A stretch of DNA of 64,000 nt from Ferdinandcohnia sp047246645 (GTDB lineage: Bacteria > Bacillota > Bacilli > Bacillales > Bacillaceae_L), in contig NZ_JBFOKR010000014.1 in assembly GCF_047246645.1 (NCBI RefSeq), positions 97,922 through 161,921 on the forward strand, in the 5' to 3' direction. Made by a program: the position numbers and the translations under genes. This document shows positions 18,369-24,276 of the stretch, one piece after another. Below the pieces are notes generated by a model that was not told the origin of the DNA, did no database searches, and saw only the letters and a program-made list of their open reading frames with translations. Each line of letters begins with the position of its first letter. Position 1 is the first letter of the stretch.

Positions 18369-18575
18369 TTACTTTGTAATCGTAATGGTAAAGCTGCCAT
18401 CGTCATTTGGTGAAGTTGTATGTGCATAGCCTAATTCCTCAAGCTGCTCATACAAAAACATTGGACGTCTATCATTAATTATGGTTAATGTGTCACCTTT
18501 ATTTAACTTCTCAAGTGCTGTTAATGTTCTCATCATCGGTTGGGGAGGTTCAAGCCCACGATTATCTAGTTTCAT
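18369..18575 (-). CDS. DUF2249 (TusA-like) protein
   Basis: 68 residues starting MKLDNRGLEPPQPMMRTLTA, the canonical DUF2249 opening, followed by KLNKGDTLTIINDRRPMFLY. The fold resembles TusA/SirA, but the TusA Cys is absent here. The ATG overlaps the stop of the preceding DUF2249 gene as ATGA, so translation is coupled. A longer open frame to 18611 is ignored for that reason. DUF2249 proteins often neighbour hemerythrin-like and nitric-oxide genes; their biochemical role is not settled. Confidence 0.85.
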   Translation of the reverse strand: MKLDNRGLEPPQPMMRTLTALEKLNKGDTLTIINDRRPMFLYEQLEELGYAHTTSPNDDGSFTITITK

Positions 18576-18823
18576 AACTGAACACCACTTTTTGTAAAGG
18601 TAACCTTCCAATGCTTTTTGTCAATTTGCTCAGCTTCATTAGTAAATCCTTTGGCCTTTAAAACCGTAAATAATGGAGTTGGTTTAAAAGGTGCATGTAA
18701 AATAAATACATCACCGGATTCTAATGTTTTTATTGCCTCCATAATTTTTTGGAAGGGCTCCAGTTTGTTTTTTATATCTTCTCTAACATCCAACTCAACA
18801 ACCTTATATTCTAAATGTCCCAT
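18572..18823 (-). CDS. DUF2249 protein, first gene of the cluster
   Basis: 83 residues, MGHLEYKVVELDVREDIKNK at the start, then ALESGD-like ESGDVFILHAPFKPTPLF and HWKVTFTKS. The ending HAPFKPTPLF is the DUF2249 counterpart of the HDPRPL motif. AGGAGG lies 7 bases before the ATG at 18823; an adjacent ATG at 18826 is only 4 bases away and less likely. It is the first gene after a promoter with a perfect Fnr/Crp palindrome and a Fur-like box. The next gene overlaps it by 4 bases. Confidence 0.8.
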   Translation of the reverse strand: MGHLEYKVVELDVREDIKNKLEPFQKIMEAIKTLESGDVFILHAPFKPTPLFTVLKAKGFTNEAEQIDKKHWKVTFTKSGVQL

Positions 18824-18856
18824 CATATAACCTCCTAATGAACTTTTTATAACTTA

Positions 18857-18899
18857 ATGATAATCATTTTCATCGGTAAAGAATGTGACATGAATCACA
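18857..18899 (-). promoter_or_regulatory. Fnr-type class II promoter of the DUF2249 operon
   Basis: A perfect TGTGA-N6-TCACA palindrome at 18884-18899 (centre 18891.5) lies exactly 32 bp from the centre of a minus-strand -10 box TATCAT (18857-18862). The predicted start is near 18850, placing the box at -41.5. No recognisable -35 is needed in this class. Confidence 0.85.
18858..18872. promoter_or_regulatory. Fur-like box over the -10 region
   Basis: TGATAATCATTTTCA matches the 7-1-7 Fur consensus TGATAAT-N-ATTATCA at all but one position. It overlaps the -10 box of the DUF2249 promoter, where binding would repress. PerR or Zur use related sites, so the regulator is not certain. Confidence 0.6.
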
Positions 18900-18903
18900 A
18901 GTG

Positions 18904-19593
18904 TTAAAAAATCTCATCATGAAGTCGCATATGATCTAGCAAATAGTAGCCATCTTCGGTTAGTTCTACAATATCTTTTTTCTTTAAAACACTAATTGTT
19001 CGGCTAACAGATTCACGTGTAGTGCCAATCATGTTCGCTAATTCTCGATTTGTAAATTGTGTTGTTAGCTTAAATCGATTATTTATCTTTTCACCATTTG
19101 AGCGACATAAACGTAGCAATAACATAATGATTTGTTCTTGGGTATTAAGTAATATTTGCTCTTCAAGTCTCTTTTGAAGGTCAATAATTTTTTCTCCAAG
19201 TACCCGGAAAATTTTTATACTTAACTCAGGATTAGAGATTAAGATTTCTTCAAATTTATCAATAGGAGTTACAATTAGTGTAGTCTCCTCCATAACCTCA
19301 GCATGTGCAGGATATCCGCCTTTTCTGAAAAAACCTGCATGAGGAAACATTTCGCCAGCCTCTAAAACAGACACAATTTGCTCCTTACCGTGCATATCCG
19401 ATTTATAAATTTTAATTTTTCCTGATTGAATGAAAAACACTCGATCAAGGGGATCATCCTGCATAAAAACAAACATCTTCGATTTATATGAACGTGGTTG
19501 TGAAATTTCAACAATTGGTTCGAGTTCTTCAGGAGTTAATTCTCTAAAAATAGGTACTTCCTTTAGTTGTGTTCGGATTGCATGTACTCCCAT
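18904..19593 (-). CDS. Crp/Fnr family regulator without an iron-sulfur cysteine cluster
   Basis: 229 residues: an N-terminal cyclic-nucleotide-binding-type beta-barrel (about 15-130, VFFIQSGKIKIYKSD) and a C-terminal helix-turn-helix with FTNRELANMIGTTRESVSRT (about 172-191). The recognition segment TTRESVSR is close to that of Fnr, so both proteins could read TGTGA-N6-TCACA. There is no cysteine cluster. In denitrifiers such cluster-free members (DNR, NnrR) sense nitric oxide through haem, which is a reasonable guess here. The ATG at 19593 follows GAGGAG by 8 bases; an upstream in-frame GTG at 19602 lies directly against that site. Confidence 0.88.
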   Translation of the reverse strand: MGVHAIRTQLKEVPIFRELTPEELEPIVEISQPRSYKSKMFVFMQDDPLDRVFFIQSGKIKIYKSDMHGKEQIVSVLEAGEMFPHAGFFRKGGYPAHAEVMEETTLIVTPIDKFEEILISNPELSIKIFRVLGEKIIDLQKRLEEQILLNTQEQIIMLLLRLCRSNGEKINNRFKLTTQFTNRELANMIGTTRESVSRTISVLKKKDIVELTEDGYYLLDHMRLHDEIF

Positions 19594-19649
19594 ATCTATC
19601 ACTCCTCGTAATATTCAAAGCTATTCAAAACATCATTTAAACTATGTAA

Positions 19650-19691
19650 ATTGTAACAATCTGAGATTTTGAGACTGTGATTTATATCATA
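19650..19691 (-). promoter_or_regulatory. Candidate Fnr/Crp box and -10 of the regulator gene
   Basis: TGTGA-N6-TCATA at 19676-19691, one mismatch to the palindrome, is 31 bp from TACAAT on the minus strand (19650-19655). This suggests that the second regulator is itself in the Fnr cascade or autoregulated. Confidence 0.55.
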
Positions 19692-19793
19692 AGTAGGGAG
19701 AAATGAACTTATTGTTCATGAATTAGACAAATTTGTCTATCTGTCTTTAAAATTTGTTAAACCTCAAATATGATAAAAATATATAAAATTCAC

Positions 19794-19816
19794 AACTTTT
19801 ATTTGTTTCATCCGTC
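19794..19816 (+). promoter_or_regulatory. ECF-type promoter of the sigma factor gene
   Basis: AAC (19794-19796) and CGTC (19813-19816) are separated by 16 bp, the -35/-10 pattern of Bacillus ECF sigma factors. It lies about 35 bases before the ribosome site of the ECF gene, so autoregulation is likely. Confidence 0.6.
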
Positions 19817-19857
19817 TAAATAGAGAATTTATTTTATTTGTAGGAGGATTATACAGT

Positions 19858-20385
19858 TTGTCTAATTACAGAGAGAATGAGATAGAGGAATGGTATACCT
19901 TGTACCATCAAACGATTTTTAAATTTGTCATATTAATGGTAAAAGATTATCAACAAGCAGAAGATCTAACCCATGAAACTTTTGTAAGAGCTTATAAATT
20001 TCATCATACCTTTAAGCGGGATTCCAGTCCGAAAACCTGGCTGTTTAGTGTTGCTCATAATGTGACGGTAGATTATATGAGAAAGCATAAGCCCATTCGC
20101 CTTTTTAAAGAAGTATTTACTCTGAAAAAGGAAATCGTACCATCACCAGAGCATTTTTTACGAATAAAAGAGAACTCGAACGAACTATATAGCGCCTTAG
20201 GGAGGTTAAAGGAAACGTATCGTGAAGTAATTATATTGAGAAAAATAAAAGGCTTTTCAATCGCCGAAACCTCAGTAATACTCAATTGGTCAGAGAGTAA
20301 AGTCAAGTCTACACTTAATCGTGCAATGCCAGCTCTTGAAGAAGAGTTATTGAAGGAGGGGTACATACATGAGCAAACAAAATAA
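19858..20385 (+). CDS. ECF-type RNA polymerase sigma factor
   Basis: 175 residues. Region 2 spans about 8-75, with DLTHETFVRAYKFHHTF for core binding and -10 recognition and SVAHNVTVDYMR. Region 4 is about 115-170, with LGRLKETYREVIILRKIKGFS and LNWSESKVKSTLNRA as the -35-binding helix-turn-helix. The start is TTG, 9 bases after AGGAGG. The anti-sigma gene overlaps its end by 17 bases. An ECF-like AAC-N16-CGTC promoter sits upstream. The stimulus is unknown; it sits amid anaerobic genes, but no Fnr box is near. Confidence 0.9.
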   Translation: MSNYRENEIEEWYTLYHQTIFKFVILMVKDYQQAEDLTHETFVRAYKFHHTFKRDSSPKTWLFSVAHNVTVDYMRKHKPIRLFKEVFTLKKEIVPSPEHFLRIKENSNELYSALGRLKETYREVIILRKIKGFSIAETSVILNWSESKVKSTLNRAMPALEEELLKEGYIHEQTK

Positions 20386-21166
20386 TAGTTCATTAGATCG
20401 TTCACTTCAAAAATTAGAATTTGAAATGGAATGGAGTACGATAAGATCACAGGTTATCCGCGAAAAAGTTAAGCGAGATATAGAAATATCTAATAGAAGA
20501 CAAAAGGTTCAAAAGGCTTTTATATACTCTGCTAGTTCTTTTTTATTGGCTGGTTTCTTATTTTTTCTAGCTGTTCAAACTAATGTAATAGAATATACCT
20601 CTTTAAGTGAACTTATTAAATCAACAGATGGAAAGGAAGCAGTTGGGGATTTAATTCAGTATAAGCAGCTTGAGACGGGCATTGAAATACCAGTATTAAC
20701 AGAAAAAGGTGAGAAGTATATCGTTTTCCCTACCGAGCCAGAAAAAAGTATAGATTCATTATTAGGGAAAACAGAAGGAATTTATGTGAGCCATTATGAT
20801 AATACCCATTTAAATATGTCTGTCACCTATGCAACAACTACTCCCGGAAGATTTGTATCAATAGATACTCAAAGTAACGAGAGTGGTTCCATTGAGGAAG
20901 CAATTAGGTTGCAACTGAATCATGATAAATACCCTACTGAAACATATAAAACAAAAGAAATAAGAATTGGAAACAAACGAGCTGTTCTACAAGAACCTGC
21001 AACTGAAAAAGAATACGGGGGAGTTAAACTTTCAATAGTAACTGAAAAATATATATATAGACTTTATAGCAATCAAATGGAGTGGGTTACTTTTAATGAT
21101 AATGAAGCTATTAAAAAAGAAATTATCGAACTAGCAAAGCTGTTTAATTTCGATGCCGAATATTAA
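20369..21166 (+). CDS. Membrane-anchored probable anti-sigma factor
   Basis: 265 residues: a cytoplasmic N-terminus of about 50 residues, one transmembrane helix (about 52-70, FIYSASSFLLAGFLFFLAV) and an extracytoplasmic domain of about 190 residues. The overlap with the ECF sigma gene and the topology indicate an anti-sigma. The zinc-binding HXXXCXXC motif of common anti-sigmas is absent, so release would not be by zinc/redox chemistry. The outer domain resembles the sensor part of DUF4367-type proteins only loosely. Good ribosome site AAGGAGGGG before the ATG, inside the sigma gene. Confidence 0.75.
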   Translation: MSKQNNSSLDRSLQKLEFEMEWSTIRSQVIREKVKRDIEISNRRQKVQKAFIYSASSFLLAGFLFFLAVQTNVIEYTSLSELIKSTDGKEAVGDLIQYKQLETGIEIPVLTEKGEKYIVFPTEPEKSIDSLLGKTEGIYVSHYDNTHLNMSVTYATTTPGRFVSIDTQSNESGSIEEAIRLQLNHDKYPTETYKTKEIRIGNKRAVLQEPATEKEYGGVKLSIVTEKYIYRLYSNQMEWVTFNDNEAIKKEIIELAKLFNFDAEY

Positions 21167-21196
21167 AAATAAGTAGGAGAAATCCTACTTATTTTT
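21165..21196. terminator. Bidirectional terminator after the anti-sigma gene
   Basis: A 14-bp stem (21165-21178 with 21183-21196) flanked by A5 and T5. The right arm overlaps the last four codons of the convergent zinc-ribbon gene. Confidence 0.9.
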
Positions 21197-21325
21197 GGTT
21201 TCACTATCTGCGCACACAAAGCACCGAAGCTCTTTTTTATCATCAGAAACAACACCGTTAATAAAGCCTTCTAAACAATAAATCTCCTTTCCACAATCAG
21301 AACAGTTTCCCACTAGTTCTTTCAA
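21185..21325 (-). CDS. Small zinc-ribbon-like protein
   Basis: 46 residues, starting MKELVGNCSDCGKEIYCLEG and containing a second pair as LRCFVC. Two CXXC pairs 22 residues apart are a plausible zinc knuckle. Start is TTG, about 6 bases after GAGGTGGA. The coding frame runs into the shared terminator hairpin. I do not recognise a family; zinc binding is inference from the cysteines. Confidence 0.65.
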   Translation of the reverse strand: MKELVGNCSDCGKEIYCLEGFINGVVSDDKKELRCFVCADSETKNK

Positions 21326-21401
21326 TAGATCCACCTCGATTTATGATTTACTAACATTATCTCATAGATTTTTAAGCGTATGATAAAAAACATATGTACA
21401 T

Positions 21402-21444
21402 AGTGATAAGTTTCACAACAAATTGAATTAAACCTTTGTACAAT
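21402..21444 (+). promoter_or_regulatory. Fnr-type class II promoter of the third DUF2249 gene
   Basis: AGTGA-N6-TCACA at 21402-21417, one mismatch from the palindrome, is centred exactly 32 bp before TACAAT (21439-21444). Predicted start about 21451, with a short 24-base leader. Confidence 0.78.
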
Positions 21445-21474
21445 TAACACATAAAACATTAGGAGGAATGCAAA

Positions 21475-21705
21475 ATGGTATTTGCAGCAAAAGTAAACGC
21501 ACCTGATTTCGCACCAAAGGATAAGCACCCAACAATCTTTAGAACATTCGATAGCCTTCAATCAGGTGAAATAATGGAATTAACAAATGACCATGATCCA
21601 AGACCATTACAATATCAATTTATGATGGAGCGTAGTGACTCATTCACTTGGGAGTACCTTGAAGAAGGACCTGAGGTATGGCGAGTTGCAATTGGTAAGA
21701 AATAA
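21475..21705 (+). CDS. DUF2249 protein, monocistronic
   Basis: 76 residues, MVFAAKVNAPDFAPKDKHPT at the start, then ELTNDHDPRPLQYQFMMER and WEYLEEGPEVWRVAIGKK, the textbook HDPRPL form of DUF2249. AGGAGG lies 7 bases before the ATG. An Fnr-type promoter precedes it and a terminator follows, so it is expressed alone under low oxygen. Members are thought to handle nitrogen oxides or thiols; no catalytic residue can be named from sequence. Confidence 0.88.
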   Translation: MVFAAKVNAPDFAPKDKHPTIFRTFDSLQSGEIMELTNDHDPRPLQYQFMMERSDSFTWEYLEEGPEVWRVAIGKK

Positions 21706-21716
21706 TAATGCATTCT

Positions 21717-21748
21717 AAGAGGCTACCGATTTGGTAGTCTCTTTTTTT
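21717..21748 (+). terminator. Terminator after the third DUF2249 gene
   Basis: AGAGGCTACC pairs with GGTAGTCTCT (one G-U pair), followed by eight T, 12 bases after the stop. Confidence 0.9.
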
Positions 21749-21787
21749 ACGTGCTACTATAGAGAAAAAACTAAAGGATGTTTGAGA

Positions 21788-22390
21788 TTGGAACAAAAAC
21801 GAATTGGTATCATTCTCGCTGGTGGAGAGTCGAGAAGATTTGGTACTCACAAGGCATTTGCTCAACTTAAAAATAAGTACTTTTTTGAACATGCACAAGG
21901 GGCTCTGGAAGGAATTGTGGAAGACATTATTATTGTAAGTCACCCAGCCACAATCGAAAAGTTTAAAGAAAACACTTCTTTTACTATTATAGAGGATTTG
22001 CCTGAATATAAGGGGAATGGACCTTTGGCTGGTATTCTCACTGCTATGTCACAAAAAAAGGGAAACTGGTATGTTGTTTTACCATGTGATACACCTTTTG
22101 TAACTAATCAACTTATTGAACAAATGCTTTCTTTTACATTAGAGAAAAATATAGATGCAGTAATACCAGTAATTGACGGAAGAACACAACCATTAATTGG
22201 ACTCTACCATTATCGGGTAAAAGAAAAAATTGAAAAATTATTAAACCAGGGGCAGTATAAAATGGGTTTCTTATTAGATTCTTGTAGTGTCCGGTATGTT
22301 ACAAATAGCGATCTAAGTATGAATGGAAAAGAATTCGATAATATTAATCATCAAAGTGAGTACGAAAAAGCAAAACAAAATGAAATGTGA
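21788..22390 (+). CDS. mobA: Molybdenum cofactor guanylyltransferase
   Basis: 200 residues. It attaches GMP to molybdopterin to make the bis-MGD cofactor of nitrate reductases and other DMSO-reductase-family enzymes. The nucleotide-binding start is GIILAGGESRRFGTHKAF (about 6-23). LPCDTPFV carries the metal-binding Asp, and YKGNGPLAGILTAM is conserved. The start is a TTG about 9 bases after AAAGGA; the frame is open 19 codons further without a better site. Its TGA stop lies inside the next Fnr box. The rest of the Moco genes here are at 35-37.7 kb. Confidence 0.88.
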   Translation: MEQKRIGIILAGGESRRFGTHKAFAQLKNKYFFEHAQGALEGIVEDIIIVSHPATIEKFKENTSFTIIEDLPEYKGNGPLAGILTAMSQKKGNWYVVLPCDTPFVTNQLIEQMLSFTLEKNIDAVIPVIDGRTQPLIGLYHYRVKEKIEKLLNQGQYKMGFLLDSCSVRYVTNSDLSMNGKEFDNINHQSEYEKAKQNEM

Positions 22391-22428
22391 TATCCCTCAC
22401 AACATGAAAATACGACACCGAATATAAT
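22386..22428 (+). promoter_or_regulatory. Fnr-type class II promoter of a non-coding transcript
   Basis: Perfect TGTGA-N6-TCACA at 22386-22401, centred exactly 32 bp before a perfect TATAAT (22423-22428). Predicted start at about 22435. The box contains the stop codon of mobA. Confidence 0.85.
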
Positions 22429-22434
22429 AAAGCT

Positions 22435-22569
22435 ACAACCAAGTTAGAGGGGAGGATAGCCTTTTCCGTTTCTATCCTCATTTTACTCGAATAAGGTTGG
22501 AAACGTTTCCTCACTATCTAAACGTATGCACATGCATACACGCCTGTAGATTTGTTCTACAGGTTTTTT
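22435..22569 (+). ncRNA. Candidate Fnr-activated small RNA, about 135 nt
   Basis: Delimited by an Fnr-type promoter (start about 22435) and an intrinsic terminator (22543-22569). The transcript contains a hairpin with an 8-bp stem (22452-22459 with 22472-22479), whose 12-base loop holds the pyrimidine tract CCTTTTCC. Two further palindromes follow: GGAAACGTTTCC (22499-22510) and a 7-bp stem (22524-22530 with 22533-22539). The longest ATG frame is seven codons without a ribosome site, so it does not look like an mRNA. The unpaired CCUUUUCC could pair with purine-rich ribosome sites. It could alternatively be an attenuated leader of the DUF5316 gene 100 bases downstream. No known RNA family is recognised. 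Confidence 0.6.
22543..22569 (+). terminator. Terminator of the candidate small RNA
   Basis: Perfect 8-bp stem (22543-22550 with 22556-22563), 5-base loop, then six T. Confidence 0.88.
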
Positions 22570-22671
22570 CTTTATAAGTAATACCTAATTAAACCAAGCT
22601 AATTGCTCATAATTTGCTGAAAAAACCTATAGAATAACAATACACGATACTTTTGGAGGGAGGGATGTCAT

Positions 22672-22965
22672 CTGAGGGTAGGCTTCGTAGTAGGGATTTT
22701 TATTGCTGGGGCTTTGCTCATCATGGGATTTACCACTCAAGAATTTGAACCGTATTCCGTTATTTCTGGGACAATTGGAATCATTTGCTTCCTACTCGCA
22801 GGTATCGTATCTGATTCATTTGTCAGTAGGGACCGAATGAGAACTAACTTTTATAGTGAAAATAAAATAGAAAGAACAAAACGTAATCGCTATGCGTTTG
22901 CTCTTTTCCTCTTAGGAGCTCCTAATCTTTTTGTAGCATTAGTGCTAACCTTCATTCATGTGTAG
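22672..22965 (+). CDS. DUF5316-like small membrane protein
   Basis: About 97 residues with three hydrophobic helices (VGFVVGIFIAGALLIMGF, VISGTIGIICFLLAGIV, and FALFLLGAPNLFVALVL). The middle holds SDSFVSRDRMRTNFYSENK, which matches what I recall of the DUF5316 family. The first in-frame ATG (22714) would cut the first helix in half and has no ribosome site. GGAGGGAGGG (22655-22664) is spaced 7 bases from a CTG at 22672, giving LRVGFVVG; CTG is therefore the best start despite its rarity. The ATG at 22665 is in another frame. Function unknown. Confidence 0.65.
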   Translation: MRVGFVVGIFIAGALLIMGFTTQEFEPYSVISGTIGIICFLLAGIVSDSFVSRDRMRTNFYSENKIERTKRNRYAFALFLLGAPNLFVALVLTFIHV

Positions 22966-23022
22966 TTTCTTCTAGCAACATACCCTTGCAAATTTGAACA
23001 ATTTTTGAATTCCTCCTATACC

Positions 23023-23065
23023 TGTGATATGCCTCACATTTCTCACTCAGTAATAGTGTTAAAAT
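23023..23065 (+). promoter_or_regulatory. Fnr-type class II promoter of the radical SAM gene
   Basis: Perfect TGTGA-N6-TCACA at 23023-23038, centred exactly 32 bp before TAAAAT (23060-23065). Predicted start about 23072, leaving a leader of about 22 bases with AAAGGAGG. Confidence 0.85.
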
Positions 23066-23093
23066 GTGGACATTATCAAAGGAGGTTTGCCTC

Positions 23094-24218
23094 ATGTTTG
23101 AAAGAGACTTTCATAAAGATCCATTTATAGTAATTTGGGAACTTACAAGAGCTTGCCAATTAAAATGTTTACATTGCCGTGCAGAAGCTCAATATACAAG
23201 GGATCCAAGAGAATTATCATTTGAAGAAGGCAAGAACTTAATAGATCAAATTTACGAAATGAACAATCCAATGCTCGTATTCACAGGTGGAGATCCACTG
23301 ATGAGACCTGATGTATATGATATTGCAGACTATGCAATTAAAAAAGGCGTTCGTGTATCTATGACGCCAAGTGCAACACCAAACGTTACTAAAGAAGCAA
23401 TTGAAAAAGCGAAGGAAGTTGGGTTAGCACGTTGGGCATTCAGTTTAGATGGTCCGACTGCAGAAATACATGACCACTTCCGTGGAACAAAAGGCTCATT
23501 TGAACTAACAATGAATGCAATTAGATATTTACACGAGCTTGAAATTCCTATTCAAATCAATACTGTTATTTCACGCTATAATATTCATGTATTAGAAGAA
23601 ATGGAAAAATTAGTTGAAGACTTAGATTGTGTGTTATGGAGTGTATTTTTCCTAGTACCAACAGGTAGAGGAAAAGACTCTGATATGATTTCACCAGTGG
23701 AACATGAGCAAGTATTCCGTTGGTTATACGACTTAAGTAAACGTGTGAAATTTGATATAAAAACAACGGCTGCTCAACATTACCGCCGAGTTGTTATTCA
23801 ATCAAAAATGCGTGAAACAAAAGAGAAAGAAAAACAAATTCAATATCAAGATGCTCTAATGCAAGGGAAGACTGGCCAATTTGATGGTTTAGGAAGAGCA
23901 CCAAAAGGTGTTAATGATGGCAACGGGTTTGTGTTCATCTCTCATATCGGTGACGTGTATCCAAGTGGATTACTGCCTATCAAGGCTGGGAATGTAAGAG
24001 ACACTCCATTAGCAGAAATATACCGAGAGTCACCTATTTTTAAAGACCTTCGTAATCCCGATAAATATAAAGGGAAATGCGGAGTTTGTGAGTTCAGACA
24101 TGTTTGTGGTGGATCACGTTCACGTGCATATGCAATGACTGGAGACTATATGGAGAGTGAACCATTCTGTGTTTACATTCCGGAGGCGCTTCGTAAAAAA
24201 GAAAAGACATTATCATAA
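23094..24218 (+). CDS. Radical SAM/SPASM domain protein
   Basis: 374 residues. The radical SAM cluster motif is C21-X3-C25-X2-C28 in LTRACQLKCLHC, followed by TGGDPLMRPD. The C-terminal SPASM-type motif is in CGVCEFRHVCGGSRSRAYA with a later Cys in EPFCVYIP, which would bind an auxiliary [4Fe-4S] cluster. It resembles the TIGR04053/NirJ-AhbD branch, some members of which modify haem precursors without oxygen. With an Fnr promoter, an oxygen-independent step in haem or cofactor maturation is a reasonable inference, not proven. The ATG at 23094 follows AAAGGAGG; an upstream in-frame ATG at 23064 lies within the -10 box. Confidence 0.87.
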   Translation: MFERDFHKDPFIVIWELTRACQLKCLHCRAEAQYTRDPRELSFEEGKNLIDQIYEMNNPMLVFTGGDPLMRPDVYDIADYAIKKGVRVSMTPSATPNVTKEAIEKAKEVGLARWAFSLDGPTAEIHDHFRGTKGSFELTMNAIRYLHELEIPIQINTVISRYNIHVLEEMEKLVEDLDCVLWSVFFLVPTGRGKDSDMISPVEHEQVFRWLYDLSKRVKFDIKTTAAQHYRRVVIQSKMRETKEKEKQIQYQDALMQGKTGQFDGLGRAPKGVNDGNGFVFISHIGDVYPSGLLPIKAGNVRDTPLAEIYRESPIFKDLRNPDKYKGKCGVCEFRHVCGGSRSRAYAMTGDYMESEPFCVYIPEALRKKEKTLS

Positions 24219-24222
24219 AAGA

Positions 24223-24257
24223 AAGGAGCTACCAGAATGATTGGTAGCTCCTTTTAC
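24223..24257 (+). terminator. Terminator after the radical SAM gene
   Basis: Perfect 12-bp stem (24223-24234 with 24242-24253) and short T tail, also able to serve the convergent fnr. Confidence 0.88.
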
Positions 24258-24276
24258 TTGAGACAGAAATATGAAT

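Noticed and set aside
22435..22569. Leader peptide or molybdenum-cofactor riboswitch after mobA
   Set aside because: No reading frame with a ribosome site; the three simple hairpins do not resemble the multi-stem Moco RNA fold as I know it, and the next gene is not a Moco gene.
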